From Verrucomicrobiales bacterium (GTDB lineage Bacteria; Verrucomicrobiota; Verrucomicrobiia; Verrucomicrobiales; DEV007): a DNA stretch of 41,599 nucleotides. Of this stretch, positions 8,470-17,678 are shown in pieces; positions within the stretch are counted from its first letter, which is position 1; every line of letters starts with the position of its first letter. A model generated the notes under the pieces. That model made no database searches. It was not told where the DNA came from and worked only from the letters and a program-made list of their open reading frames with translations. The translations under genes and the position numbers were made by a program. The stretch covers positions 16,945-58,543 of the forward strand of contig JANQVJ010000069.1 of the NCBI GenBank assembly GCA_030730365.1, given 5' to 3'.

Positions 8470-9276
8470 TCAAGCGGCGGCAGGCTTGCGGCACGCGCTG
8501 CAATATTCGTGACCCTCGGCAGTGACACGGAACTCGCGCTCAGGATTTGTCTTTTCGGTTGCCCCGCAGGATTCACATTCGTGAAAGGACGCACTCCCTG
8601 CCGCTTCATTTTCGAAGCGATGACGCCGGACCGTCGCCTCGGCCTGTTGGCGGTAGTCGCGGACGAATCCGGGGACAAAGGTCACGAGGTAGGGAAGAAT
8701 TCCAATGCCCACGATGGTTCCCACAAGGAGAGGCGCCGGACTTGTCAGAATCATCGCGCCGAGGAGAGCCCCGTTGGCCCAGCCGAGCCATTTCGCCTTG
8801 ATCGGGATGATGCCCAGCAGGTGAATAATCTGGTTCGGGAAGAGAGACGCAAAGGCGAGAAAGATCGCCGAGTAGAAGATGCTGTTCAGGAGGAGTCCCG
8901 CACCGGAGGCATCGGGGATGAGCCCGCCCAGGGAGATGAAAAGAACCGAGGCAAATACATAGACATTGAGTCTGAAACTGTCCCACTCGGACTCGAGCCC
9001 ATCGTTGATGAAGAACATGAATAACGCCGCGATGATGACAAAAAACACGAAGTCCGACGCGGGGTAAAGGACCCAGGTGAGAAGCCTCCAGATCTCCCCA
9101 GAGAGAATCGCGTTGCGGTCGAAATTGATCCAGCCCAGGAATTCCGGCGAGATGAGGGATAACGCCCACGAGAGCACCTGAAAGCCGGCGATCCAGCGCA
9201 GGATCTTCGGGAGGGCCAGTTTACCGATCTGTTTTTCGAGCTGGTTGAGGACACGGTTTCCCGTTTCGTAAATCAT
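8470..9276 (-). CDS. Rhomboid-like multi-pass membrane protein with C-terminal zinc ribbon
   Basis: A 268-residue protein with about six membrane helices. The sequence GEIWRLLTWVLYPAS and the following hydrophobic pattern resemble the first half of rhomboid-fold proteins. The catalytic GxSG serine motif is not present at the expected place and no membrane histidine stands out, so this looks like a non-protease rhomboid-fold member. The cytosolic tail has CESCG and, about 20 residues on, CSAC: a two-knuckle zinc ribbon. ATG 9276 was preferred to one at 9309 because the latter adds a Ser/Pro-rich stretch. It is convergent with the ASH/FN3 gene (2 bases between stops) and divergent from gcvT. 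Confidence 0.65.
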   Translation of the reverse strand: MIYETGNRVLNQLEKQIGKLALPKILRWIAGFQVLSWALSLISPEFLGWINFDRNAILSGEIWRLLTWVLYPASDFVFFVIIAALFMFFINDGLESEWDSFRLNVYVFASVLFISLGGLIPDASGAGLLLNSIFYSAIFLAFASLFPNQIIHLLGIIPIKAKWLGWANGALLGAMILTSPAPLLVGTIVGIGILPYLVTFVPGFVRDYRQQAEATVRRHRFENEAAGSASFHECESCGATEKTNPEREFRVTAEGHEYCSACRKPAAA

Positions 9277-9374
9277 GGGGGAAGTTGCGGGGGATCGCGG
9301 GGATTTCAAATGGCAAGTTCCCCAAAAGGGCGCTCTCCCCGTTGACTTCGAACGGGCCGGACCGACACTCGAGG

Positions 9375-10445
9375 ATGGAAAAATCTCCCCTCCATTCGCT
9401 CCACCTCAGCCTCGGAGCGCGTCTTGCCCCTTTTGCCGGCTGGGAAATGCCGATCCAGTACAAGGGTATCGTGAGCGAACACGAGGCGGTGCGAAAGTCA
9501 GTCGGAGTTTTCGACATTTCCCACATGGGCGAGTTCGAAGTGAGCGGCTCCGGCGCGGGAGCGTGGCTCAATGGACTGCTCACGAACGACACCCTCGTCC
9601 TTGGCGACGGCGAGGGCCAATACACGCTGCTCCTCAATGAACAGGGCGGGGTCATCGACGATCTCATCCTCTATCGCATCAGCGAGGAACGTTACTTTCT
9701 CGTCGTGAACGCGTCCCGCATCGGCGACGATTTCATCTGGATGCAGTCGCGTCTGCCCGCCAGAGGGGTGACTCTGACTAATCGCAGCCACGAGTTCGGA
9801 GCTATCGCCGTGCAGGGACCCCGCAGTCTCTACCTATGGACCGACCTCGCCCCCGGCCTCGTCGTTCCCGAGCGAAACGGCATCGCCATTTACGAGTCTG
9901 ACGGCGAACTCATCCTCTGCCGTACCGGCTACACTGGCGAGGATGGCTTCGAGCTCTTTGCTCCGGTCGGACAGATCGGGCATTGGTTCGATCAGCTCGT
10001 CGCCAGCGGCGCGATTCCCTGCGGACTTGGCGCGCGCGACACTCTACGGCTCGAAAAAGGATTTCCCCTCAATGGATCGGACCTCGACGAAGTCCACACT
10101 CCGCTCGAGGCCGGGCTCGGCTTTTTCGTAAAACTCGAAAAACCGGGCACCTTTGTCGGACGTGATGCTCTTATAGCGCAACGCTCGGCCGGCCTGCCGA
10201 CACGGCTTGTCGCGATCTGTCTCAACGAAAAAGCGCCGCCTCTGCGGCACGGATACGCCGTGTTTGCATCGGATGGGGAAACCAAACTCGGCGAACTCTC
10301 GAGCGGGTCTCTCTCGCCCGGCCTCGGGCTTGGAATCGGGATGGCCTATCTGCCGACCGCGCAGGCGGTAATCGGGACAGAAGTGATGATCTCGATTCGG
10401 GAGAAGTTGCATCCCGGTCGGGTCGTGAAGAAGCCCTTCGTGTGA
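9375..10445 (+). CDS. gcvT: Glycine cleavage system T protein (aminomethyltransferase)
   Basis: GcvT transfers the methylene carbon from aminomethyl-lipoyl GcvH to tetrahydrofolate and releases ammonia. The 356-residue protein has the family start HLSLGARLAPFAGWEMPIQY, FDISHMGEFEV, the GGVIDDLILY segment that carries the conserved catalytic aspartate, the GYTGEDGFELF motif, and a C-terminal barrel ending in VKKPFV. ATG 9375 is preceded by GAGG four bases upstream of the codon. The longer open frame from 9285 would add unrelated residues. gcvH and gcvP follow on the same strand, but only after a 504-bp gap. Confidence 0.97.
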   Translation: MEKSPLHSLHLSLGARLAPFAGWEMPIQYKGIVSEHEAVRKSVGVFDISHMGEFEVSGSGAGAWLNGLLTNDTLVLGDGEGQYTLLLNEQGGVIDDLILYRISEERYFLVVNASRIGDDFIWMQSRLPARGVTLTNRSHEFGAIAVQGPRSLYLWTDLAPGLVVPERNGIAIYESDGELILCRTGYTGEDGFELFAPVGQIGHWFDQLVASGAIPCGLGARDTLRLEKGFPLNGSDLDEVHTPLEAGLGFFVKLEKPGTFVGRDALIAQRSAGLPTRLVAICLNEKAPPLRHGYAVFASDGETKLGELSSGSLSPGLGLGIGMAYLPTAQAVIGTEVMISIREKLHPGRVVKKPFV

Positions 10446-10949
10446 GCTCAGTTTTCACCGGTAGACTTCATCGAACCCGCCATCGGCTCCCGCCTTGGCC
10501 CGCGGGCAAAGACGCGATCCGGAGCCAGGGCTTTGCGGAAGGCGATGCCGAAGTTCCCCGCCTCGCGCCAACCGAAATACTGATCAGAATATTTCCCGTG
10601 GCGGCTGTTGAAGGCGAGGTAGACTGTCCCGGCGTGAATCATGGCGAGATTGACACGGCCTTCCCAGTTCCAAACCTGACTCGCGTCACCTCCGAATCGG
10701 ATGTCGTCACGTCCGACACGCCGATGACGCAGTGGGTGAAGTTGGCGAAGCATGCGGAAGCTTAGGATCGGAGCCGGTAGCGGGAACGATAGGCGCGGGA
10801 GGCAGTTTTTTGCAAGCGGGGTGGCATTGGAGAATCAGGAGGCGACACGTTTTCATTATCTTCGGGTGGCCAAAAAAGCCGGGGTCCCCGAGAATCGCAT
10901 TTGTCACGGGGCGATAATTCGGTTTGTTAACTCCGTATTCCGCCAGACC
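10446..10949. other. 504-bp gap between gcvT and gcvH
   Basis: The T, H and P genes are usually close-packed in glycine cleavage operons, so this gap is unusual. It holds an open frame on the opposite strand (10448-10753) of unknown status. The last 150 bases are less GC-rich and probably contain the gcvH promoter. No glycine riboswitch was recognised here or in front of gcvT. Confidence 0.6.
10448..10753 (-). CDS. Possible small protein of unknown function, perhaps a gene fragment
   Basis: A 101-codon frame opposite to gcvT and gcvH. Residues about 20-85 (for example VWNWEGRVNLAMIHAGTVY and YFGWREAGNFGIAF) look more protein-like than its Arg-rich start and end. There is no ribosome binding site of note and no recognised domain. 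It could be a decayed fragment of an inserted gene, which would also explain the wide gcvT-gcvH spacing, or a chance frame in GC-rich DNA. Confidence 0.25.
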   Translation of the reverse strand: MLRQLHPLRHRRVGRDDIRFGGDASQVWNWEGRVNLAMIHAGTVYLAFNSRHGKYSDQYFGWREAGNFGIAFRKALAPDRVFARGPRREPMAGSMKSTGEN

Positions 10950-11330
10950 ATGAACGCCCCCGACCACCTCCTCTTTTCCGAGTCACATGAATGGGTTGAC
11001 GCCACGATGCCGGGGGCCGCTTCGGTCGGGATCAGCGATCACGCGCAGGAGGAGCTCACCGACGTCGTCTACCTCGAACTACCCGCCATCGGTCGCGTCG
11101 TCGCGAAAGGCGAAGCCTTTGCCGTGATCGAGTCGGTCAAGGCGGCCAATGACATCTATGCTCCCGTCAGTGGCGAGATTGTCGAGGTCAACAGCGCCCT
11201 CGCCGAGTCGCCCGAGGCGATCAACGATGCCCCCTACGGTGCCGGCTGGATGGTGAAGATCAAGCTTTCCAACCCTGCCGAACTCGATGCTCTCATGACC
11301 GGGACCGCTTACCGTGAACACCTTTCCTGA
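10950..11330 (+). CDS. gcvH: Glycine cleavage system H protein
   Basis: GcvH carries the lipoyl arm that shuttles the aminomethyl group between GcvP, GcvT and the L protein. The 126-residue protein has the canonical FSESHEWVD start, [20 protein letters not shown], and the lipoylation site [16 protein letters not shown], with K64 as the modified lysine. ATG 10950 was chosen because the family starts there; upstream in-frame residues are not conserved. Its 3' end overlaps the start of gcvP by 17 bases, which implies coupled translation. Confidence 0.97.
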   Translation: MNAPDHLLFSESHEWVDATMPGAASVGISDHAQEELTDVVYLELPAIGRVVAKGEAFAVIESVKAANDIYAPVSGEIVEVNSALAESPEAINDAPYGAGWMVKIKLSNPAELDALMTGTAYREHLS

Positions 11331-14154
11331 CTCCGCCACCGCCTTTGCCGATCGCCACCTCGGGCCATCGCCTGAAGAACTCGCGAGCATGCTCTCCGCG
11401 CTCGGCTACGGGGATCTCGATGGCCTCATCCGCGATGTTGTTCCCGCCGACCTCCTTCAGTCACTACCTCTCTCGCTTCCGCCGGCGCTGAACGAATCTC
11501 TCGCCCTCGCCCGTTTGAAGGGCATCATGGGAAAAAACCGGGTAAATCGTTCTTTCATCGGGCGCGGGTATTACGACACGGTGACGCCCTCGGTCGTGCA
11601 GCGCTGCGTCCTCGAGAATCCGGGCTGGTACACCGCCTACACACCCTATCAGGCCGAGATATCGCAGGGGCGGCTCGAGGCCCTGCTGAACTTCCAGACC
11701 CTCATCACCGAGCTCACGGCGATGCCCGTGGCCAATGCCTCTCTCCTCGACGAGGCCACTGCTGCGGCCGAGGCACTAGCGCTCGCGGCGGGAACCCGAA
11801 GCAAAGGAAGACGCTTTTTCGCCAGTGAGGATTGTTTCGCCCAGACCCTCGATGTCCTCAAGACCCGTGCCGAACCACTCGGAATTGAAATCGTGATAGG
11901 TCGCCCCGATTCTTTCGACTTAGCCTCGGCGACAGATGAAGTGATCGGTGTGCTCCTGCAGTATCCCGGTGACTCGGGGGCGATCACCGACTTTTCGGAG
12001 GTCGTCGCGGCCTGTCATGCCGCCGGCGGACTCGTCGTCGTCGCGGCCGACTTGCTTGCCCTCACGCTTCTAAAACCACCCGGCGAATGGGGCGCGGATA
12101 TCGTCGTCGGCAGCGCCCAGCGCTTCGGGGTGCCGCTAGGCTTTGGCGGGCCTCACGCCGCCTTCATGTCCTGCACCGAGACTTTGAAACGCCGTCTCCC
12201 CGGGCGGCTCATCGGCGTCTCGCGCGACAGCGGAGGACGCTCTGCCCTGCGCCTCTCGCTCCAGACCCGCGAGCAGCACATCCGGCGGGAAAAGGCGACC
12301 TCGAACATCTGCACGGCGCAGGTTCTCCTCGCGGTGATGGCGGGATTCTATGCGATCTACCATGGACCGGAAGGCCTACGCCGCATCGCGGGACGTGTCC
12401 ATGCTGCAACCTCCGACCTCGCCACCGCGCTGGTAAAAGGCGGCTACATTCTGAAAAGCGAGACCTGGTTCGACACCCTCACTATCCTCGTTCCGTCGGA
12501 AAGACGGGCCGAAATCCTCGCCCGCGCGAGTGATGTCAGGATCAATTTGAGAGACGATCAGCCTGATTCACTCGGGCTCTCCCTCGACGAAGCTGCGATT
12601 GAGACAGGCGAATGGAGAAGGCTGTTCGAAGTTTTTGCGCTCGAAGAGGTTTCCTCAGCGGGGCCATCTCTGCCGAGTTCCCTCTCCCGCACCTCCGGAT
12701 TTCTAAAGCAGGCCGTCTTCCACCGCTATCATACTGAGACCGAACTTTTGCGCTACATCCGTCGTCTCGAAGGCAAGGACATCGCCCTGAACTGGAGCAT
12801 GATTCCACTTGGCTCGTGCACGATGAAACTCAATGCCGCGTCCGAGATGATGCCGCTGAGTTGGCGCGAAGTCGGCGGGCTCCATCCTTTCGCTCCCGTA
12901 TCGCAGGTGACCGGTTATTTGGAAATGATCCGTGAACTCGAGAGCTGGCTTGCCGCAATTACCGGCTTCGATGCCGTCAGCCTGCAGCCCAATGCCGGAT
13001 CGCAGGGGGAATACGCGGGGCTGCTCGCGATCCGGCGTTTCCACGAGGCAAACGGGGAGGGAGGGCGCAAGGCCTGTCTCATCCCCATGTCCGCCCATGG
13101 AACCAATCCGGCCAGTGCGGTGATGGCCGGCTTCGAGGTCGTCCCCGTCGCCTGCGACAGCGAGGGCAACATTGACGTGGTGGACATGACCGCAAAAGTG
13201 TCGCAGCACGCGGCGAGGCTCGGCGCTCTCATGATCACTTATCCCTCGACTCACGGGGTCTTCGAGGAAGGCGTCGCCGCGATTTGTCAGACGATCCATG
13301 ATCACGGCGGCCAGGTCTACATGGACGGAGCCAATCTCAATGCCCAGGTCGGGCTATGTTCACCCGGAGCGATCGGGGCCGATGTTTGCCATCTCAATCT
13401 TCACAAAACCTTCTGCATTCCCCACGGCGGCGGCGGCCCCGGTGTTGGCCCGATCGGGGTTCGCGCCCATCTCGCCCCCTACCTGCCGGGTCATCGCGCG
13501 TGGCCAGATTCACCGGGCCACGCGGTCAGTGCCGCACCCTACGGCAGTGCGAGCATCCTCACGATCTCCTGGATGTACATCGCAATGATGGGACCCGCCC
13601 TGCGTCGCGCCACCGAGGTCGCGATACTGAATGCGAACTACATCGCGAGCCGGCTCGGTCCGTATTTCCCCGTGCTCTATCGGGGCAAAAAAGGGCTCGT
13701 CGCGCACGAATGCATCATCGACGTGCGCGGGTTCAAAGAGCACTCCGGGATCGAAGTCGAGGACATCGCGAAGCGGCTCATCGACTACGGTTTTCACGCA
13801 CCGACGATGTCATGGCCGGTGCCCGGCACCCTCATGATCGAGCCGACCGAAAGCGAGTCGAAAGAGGAACTCGATCGCTTCTGTGAGGCCATGATCAGCA
13901 TCCACCGCGAGATCGGACTCGTCCTCGCGGGCGAGTGGGATGCGCTCGATAATCCATTGAAAAATGCTCCGCATCCCGCCGCGATGCTGCTCGCTGACGA
14001 CTGGGCGCATCCCTATTCGCGCGAGGCCGCGGCCTATCCGCTTGAATGGGTCCGCGAGCGAAAGTTCTGGCCGCCGGTGAGCCGCATCGACAATGTCTAT
14101 GGCGATCGCCACCTCGTCTGCACCTGTGACGGCATGGACGCCTACGAGTCGTAA
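11314..14154 (+). CDS. gcvP: Glycine dehydrogenase (decarboxylating), P protein, single-chain form
   Basis: GcvP is the PLP enzyme that decarboxylates glycine and loads the aminomethyl group on GcvH. At 946 residues this is the fused form of the two-subunit GcvPA/GcvPB type. It starts with [17 protein letters not shown] and has [18 protein letters not shown] and [20 protein letters not shown]. The PLP lysine is in [18 protein letters not shown] (K698). It is full length with no disruption, and it is translated from within the end of gcvH. The L protein gene is not in the window. Confidence 0.98.
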   Translation: MNTFPDSATAFADRHLGPSPEELASMLSALGYGDLDGLIRDVVPADLLQSLPLSLPPALNESLALARLKGIMGKNRVNRSFIGRGYYDTVTPSVVQRCVLENPGWYTAYTPYQAEISQGRLEALLNFQTLITELTAMPVANASLLDEATAAAEALALAAGTRSKGRRFFASEDCFAQTLDVLKTRAEPLGIEIVIGRPDSFDLASATDEVIGVLLQYPGDSGAITDFSEVVAACHAAGGLVVVAADLLALTLLKPPGEWGADIVVGSAQRFGVPLGFGGPHAAFMSCTETLKRRLPGRLIGVSRDSGGRSALRLSLQTREQHIRREKATSNICTAQVLLAVMAGFYAIYHGPEGLRRIAGRVHAATSDLATALVKGGYILKSETWFDTLTILVPSERRAEILARASDVRINLRDDQPDSLGLSLDEAAIETGEWRRLFEVFALEEVSSAGPSLPSSLSRTSGFLKQAVFHRYHTETELLRYIRRLEGKDIALNWSMIPLGSCTMKLNAASEMMPLSWREVGGLHPFAPVSQVTGYLEMIRELESWLAAITGFDAVSLQPNAGSQGEYAGLLAIRRFHEANGEGGRKACLIPMSAHGTNPASAVMAGFEVVPVACDSEGNIDVVDMTAKVSQHAARLGALMITYPSTHGVFEEGVAAICQTIHDHGGQVYMDGANLNAQVGLCSPGAIGADVCHLNLHKTFCIPHGGGGPGVGPIGVRAHLAPYLPGHRAWPDSPGHAVSAAPYGSASILTISWMYIAMMGPALRRATEVAILNANYIASRLGPYFPVLYRGKKGLVAHECIIDVRGFKEHSGIEVEDIAKRLIDYGFHAPTMSWPVPGTLMIEPTESESKEELDRFCEAMISIHREIGLVLAGEWDALDNPLKNAPHPAAMLLADDWAHPYSREAAAYPLEWVRERKFWPPVSRIDNVYGDRHLVCTCDGMDAYES

Positions 14155-14214
14155 CCCGGGACCATGGAGGAAGCTGCACTAAATTCGACTTTCCCCGACT
14201 CCTGGGAGCCTAAC

Positions 14215-14664
14215 ATGATCGCCAATCTGGTCTTTCTGACCCGGGGTGACGAGGTTCTTCTGATTCACAAAAAGACCGGACTGGGTGAAGGAAAGATCAA
14301 TGGCCCCGGCGGCAAGCAGGAGCCCGGCGAGACTTCGCTCGCCGCCGCCATCCGGGAGGTGGAGGAAGAGCTGCTCATCACCCCTCATCACCTCGAGGTC
14401 ATGGGTGAGCTGCACTTCGACTTTGTGGACGGGCTGCGACTTCACTGCACCGTTTATCGGGGCGAGGGATTCGACGGCATTCCCACTGAAACCCGCGAGG
14501 CGAAGCCCGAGTGGTTCCGTGTTGATGATGTGCCCTACGAACGCATGTGGGCCGACGATCGCTACTGGTTGCCGGAGATGCTGGCGGGGCGCCGGTTCAG
14601 GGCATGGTTTCGCTTTGAGGGAGAAACGATGCTGTCGAGAGAGGTGGTTTTCACGAGCGGGTAG
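14215..14664 (+). CDS. Nudix hydrolase, MTH1-like (oxidised purine nucleotide sanitation)
   Basis: The Nudix box GKQEPGETSLAAAIREVEEE (residues 33-52) matches Gx5Ex7REUxEE. Outside the box the protein resembles human MTH1/NUDT1: KINGPGGK corresponds to WNGFGGK, and MWADDRYW (W112, D114, D115) corresponds to MWPDDSYW, whose Trp and two Asp residues recognise 8-oxo-purines in MTH1. Likely reaction: hydrolysis of oxidised purine nucleoside triphosphates to monophosphates. ATG 14215 is preceded by GGGAGCC at good spacing and aligns with the start of MTH1; an ATG at 14164 would add 17 residues without a binding site. It lies 60 bases after gcvP on the same strand. Confidence 0.85.
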   Translation: MIANLVFLTRGDEVLLIHKKTGLGEGKINGPGGKQEPGETSLAAAIREVEEELLITPHHLEVMGELHFDFVDGLRLHCTVYRGEGFDGIPTETREAKPEWFRVDDVPYERMWADDRYWLPEMLAGRRFRAWFRFEGETMLSREVVFTSG

Positions 14665-14822
14665 CCTACGCAAATTCACGAATTTTCTGATTCGAACCCC
14701 ATTTTCCTCGCTTAGACGCTCTGAGTCCGACAGGCTGCCGGCTCCGATCCCGAGCGGAAAATCAGTGACCCTTTTGCAGGGTCGCGGCTCCTTTCAGACA
14801 GGCTCTGTATTGCTGGAGAGAA

Positions 14823-15050
14823 TCAACGCCAGCCACGACCACGGCTCTGGGAGTGGCCTGCGTCGACAGGATAGCCGCCTCGGGCGGGCTGGTAGTAGGA
14901 GTCGCCATGCTGATAGCGGCCTACGCCATTGTGGGTGACGACACGGTGCCCGCGGGAGAGCGTCCTGATCACTCCTGTGGTTTCGGGCCGCCGAGCCCGC
15001 GTAATAGCGAGTCGACCAGGCGGTTCCGCGTCGGCATCGCAAATTTTATT
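14823..15050 (-). pseudogene. Possible fragment of an exported Tyr/Gly/His-rich protein gene
   Basis: The minus frame ending at the stop at 14823-14825 reads TLSRGHRVVTHNGVGRYQHG and then DSYYQPARGGYPV. This pattern (hydrophobic RGHR, then a short Gly, YxHGDxYYxP and GGY) resembles small periplasmic proteins of the DUF6515 type. No start codon or signal peptide is present in frame, so if real it is a broken piece. The similarity is from memory of the pattern only. Confidence 0.25.
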
Positions 15051-15320
15051 CTGTAAATTCGGCGATCAGGTTTGAGAAGGATCGGCAAGGTTCATCTTGA
15101 GGTGTATTTTTGAGGTGGTCCACTAGCCTGCATTTCTCACCCCCTTTCGTCACGAGACGCCTCGAGGACCTGCTCTTGCGAGGTGCGGGCCGGATTTTCC
15201 GAAGGGCGGTTCCCGCCGAGCTGTATGGGAACATCCTGCCCAAGGACAATTCGGGCCGGAACGGAGCAGGATCGGGCCGCAGCCAGTCGCAGTAGAACGG
15301 GTGTGAGAAATGCGGGCTAG

Positions 15321-15530
15321 TTGAGATTTCGCAGAGCAGGGCGGTGACGAGGCGCAGTAGGGAGGCCGCGTCGGGGAAGAGGGAGGCGACGCGGGTGCGG
15401 CACTTGAGTTCCTTGTTTGATCCGTTCGATGGGGTCGCTGGTTCGCTTGCCATCCTGACCGATGCCCATGGCGATGAGCGCCGCGCAGTCCACGAGAAAC
15501 CTGCCGCGGCGGACCTTTTCGTAGCCGGCA
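15321..15530 (-). pseudogene. Internally deleted, frameshifted IS256-family (Mutator-type) transposase remnant
   Basis: Reading the minus strand from about 15530, one frame gives GYEKVRRGRFLVDCAALIAM and then GIGQDGKR, which matches the segment before the second catalytic region of IS256-type DDE transposases (typically YxKVRxxGRVVSxAxLIAxGxxxDGxR). It then jumps directly to TSDPIERI, which belongs far downstream in the family. A one-base insertion in an A-run (about 15424-15428) shifts the frame to NKELKCRTRVASLFPD and AASLLRLVTALLCEIS, the conserved C-terminal helix region. So the middle of the enzyme is deleted and the tail is frameshifted. No terminal inverted repeats were located. Confidence 0.7.
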
Positions 15531-15682
15531 CCGCGCTCCCCTCCGTGGGTGTTTCGCCCGGCTCGCTACGCCGCCCAAAGAGGTGAGCGCGTGGCCTCGG
15601 CTAAGCACTTTTACAGAAGATTTACCCCCGCGAACGGCGGAGCTTTTGTCCTGAAAAGTAATCTTACCAAGGTCTCGAAGGA

Positions 15683-16057
15683 TCAGCTCTTTGGCTTGTG
15701 ATCGGTGTGGCAGGCCTTGCAGTTCGAAGCTTTGTCGAGGCGGTTGATAGCGTCGTCGCCTTTGTCACCGCCGCCGACAGCCTCCATCGCGGCGATCAGT
15801 TCGGTCACCAAGGTTTCGTATTTGGCCTGATCGCCGACCGGTGCTTTGGTGCCCTTCATCGTAAGGATCAGGGCGGTGAGCTCCTTCATCTGATTGTCGG
15901 ATGCTTTTCCGTCGAGGACGAGGGCGAGGGGACTCTCGTCGCCCTTCATGCCCTCTTTCATGACTTTTTCGATGATCTCGTGGTTCTCATCAGCGACCGA
16001 AAAGAGGGTGAGACTGGCGATGGCGACGATGGCGGCAAGGAAAGATTGTTTTTTCAT
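15683..16057 (-). CDS. Cytochrome c'-like exported c-type cytochrome
   Basis: A 124-residue protein with a signal peptide (MKKQSFLAAIVAIASLTLFSVA). It is predominantly helical and carries one heme attachment site, CKACH (C113, C116, H117), ten residues from the C terminus. A C-terminal CxxCH after a helical body is the arrangement of the cytochrome c'/c556 four-helix bundle class. It should be periplasmic with a covalently bound heme. The exact ligand set and role (electron transfer or gas binding) cannot be told. ATG 16057 was chosen because the signal peptide starts there; the frame is open to 16108. It is divergent from pyk. Confidence 0.75.
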   Translation of the reverse strand: MKKQSFLAAIVAIASLTLFSVADENHEIIEKVMKEGMKGDESPLALVLDGKASDNQMKELTALILTMKGTKAPVGDQAKYETLVTELIAAMEAVGGGDKGDDAINRLDKASNCKACHTDHKPKS

Positions 16058-16207
16058 CGGCTTGTTCCTAAAGACCAATGCCTGATCGGACAAGCAAAAA
16101 ATTGCCAAAGGTCAGGGAGATTTCCATTCGTCGTAGCCGTCACTTTCAAATGGCCCTTTTCCTGCTCTATTACGGCTTAACCCATTAAGCGGGAGGTCCC
16201 TTTTCCT

Positions 16208-17626
16208 ATGTCCGAGTATTTTCGCCACACCAAGATTATCGCCACCCTGGGACCTGCGACCGAGTCGAAGGAGATGCTCGCCGCCCTCATCAACGCCGGC
16301 GTCGACATCCTGCGGTTGAACATGGCGCACGCGACTCACCAGTGGGTCAAAGATGCGATGTGGTTCATCCGCGAAGTTTCTGCCGAGGTGGGGCGGCATG
16401 TGGCGGTGATGATGGATGTAAAAGGGCCTGAGATCCGCACCGGTAAGGTCGAGCGGCCTATCTCTCTCGCGATCGGGGACAGGGTCGAGTTTCATATCGA
16501 GGGCGCAGAGCCGACGGGAGACCTGCCCTTTGTCTCGGTCAATTACCCCGGGCTGCCGGGCGATCTCGAGATCGGTAACATCGTGCTGGTCGATAGCGGT
16601 CTGATCCGCATGAAGGTTTTTGAGAAGGACGAGTGCCGCATCCGGCTCGAGGTTCTCACCCCCGGGGAACTCACCTCGAAGCGCCACATCAATCTCCCCG
16701 GCGTGCAGGTCAATCTGCCGGCCCTGACCGAGAAGGATGAGGCCGACCTGCGTGCGGGAGTCGAAGCGGGGATTGACTTTGTCGCGTTGTCCTTCGTTCG
16801 TCAGGCCGAGGACGTGCACACCCTTCGGAAGCTCCTCGATTCGCTCGGATCGGGTGCCCGTATTATTTCCAAGATCGAGGATCAGGCAGGGGTGCGGAAC
16901 ATGGTCGAGATCGTGCGCGCTTCCGATGCGATCATGGTAGCGAGGGGAGATCTCGGGATCGAGATCGACTATCACAAGCTCCCGCTCGTGCAGACCGCTC
17001 TCGTGCAGGCCTGTCAGGCCGATGGCAAGCCTGTCATCATCGCGACTCACCTCCTCGAATCGATGATCACTTCGCCTATGCCGACCCGGGCGGAGATCTC
17101 CGACGTCTCCCATGCGGTGCGCGAGCAGGCCGACGCGGTCATGCTCTCGGGGGAGACGACTGTGGGCGCCTACCCGCTCGAGTCCGTGCAAGTGCTGAAA
17201 AACATCATCCAGAGCATCGAGCCGACAGTGCTGCCCGGGCTGAACAAGCTTATCGTTCTGAAAGAGCCAAAAGCCAAGATGCTAAAGTCGGCCGCCGTCC
17301 TAGCCGAAGATCTCGAGAACTCGGGCATTGTTGTTTTTACCCGGAGTGGATTCCTCGCTTACGTCCTCGGGGCGTTGCGGCCGCACGGAGTTCCGATTTA
17401 TGCTTTCACCGATGACGAGTCGATCTTCCGCCAGCTCCTTCTACCCTGGGGGGTCGAACCCTTTCTGATGGACTTCTCGGACGACCCCGAAGTGACGATT
17501 TTAAATGCCCTAAGTTATCTGAAACGTAAAGATTGGGTCGAGCCAGGCGATTGCATGGTCGTGATTACGAATGCGCTGGCGAACGACAAAATCATCGACA
17601 CTCTGCAGTTGCGGGTGGTGGAGTGA
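16208..17626 (+). CDS. pyk: Pyruvate kinase
   Basis: The enzyme converts phosphoenolpyruvate and ADP to pyruvate and ATP. The 472-residue protein starts TKIIATLGPATESKEML and has the substrate-site segments LRLNMAHAT, MMDVKGPEIRTG, ISKIEDQAGVRNM and VMVARGDLGIEI-like sequence (IMVARGDLGIEID), followed by LSGETTVGAYPLESV. In classical enzymes the third motif is LRLNFSHG; the MAHA variant here is seen in some bacterial paralogues. The C-terminal allosteric domain is present. GGGAGG lies 12 bases before the ATG. A class II aldolase gene lies convergently downstream, so two glycolytic genes face each other. Confidence 0.96.
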   Translation: MSEYFRHTKIIATLGPATESKEMLAALINAGVDILRLNMAHATHQWVKDAMWFIREVSAEVGRHVAVMMDVKGPEIRTGKVERPISLAIGDRVEFHIEGAEPTGDLPFVSVNYPGLPGDLEIGNIVLVDSGLIRMKVFEKDECRIRLEVLTPGELTSKRHINLPGVQVNLPALTEKDEADLRAGVEAGIDFVALSFVRQAEDVHTLRKLLDSLGSGARIISKIEDQAGVRNMVEIVRASDAIMVARGDLGIEIDYHKLPLVQTALVQACQADGKPVIIATHLLESMITSPMPTRAEISDVSHAVREQADAVMLSGETTVGAYPLESVQVLKNIIQSIEPTVLPGLNKLIVLKEPKAKMLKSAAVLAEDLENSGIVVFTRSGFLAYVLGALRPHGVPIYAFTDDESIFRQLLLPWGVEPFLMDFSDDPEVTILNALSYLKRKDWVEPGDCMVVITNALANDKIIDTLQLRVVE

Positions 17627-17678
17627 GGCCGGGAGGACATTGGCAGGTTCCTCTACAATTCCGTCCGCTCATCCTCCC

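Larger units (their letters stand above)
14665..15682. other. 1-kb decayed intergenic region
   Basis: No intact gene is supported. On the minus strand it contains the remnant of an IS256-type transposase (15321-15530) and a fragment resembling an exported Tyr/Gly/His-rich protein (14823-15050). At 14767-14783 there is a small hairpin (GACCCT, 5-nt loop, AGGGTC). Several overlapping frames on both strands show mixed, low-quality composition, as expected of degenerating DNA. Confidence 0.7.

Noticed and set aside
9277..9374. Glycine riboswitch before gcvT
   Set aside because: The region is only 98 bases and lacks the paired aptamer pattern.
15150..15608. 152-codon minus-strand frame at the transposase relic
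   Set aside because: It is one of three frames over decayed DNA. Only short pieces match the transposase, spread over different frames, so it is described as a pseudogene instead.
16112..17191. 359-codon minus-strand frame opposite pyruvate kinase
   Set aside because: It is rich in His, Arg and Asp in a pattern that reflects the antisense of pyk codons, and matches no family.
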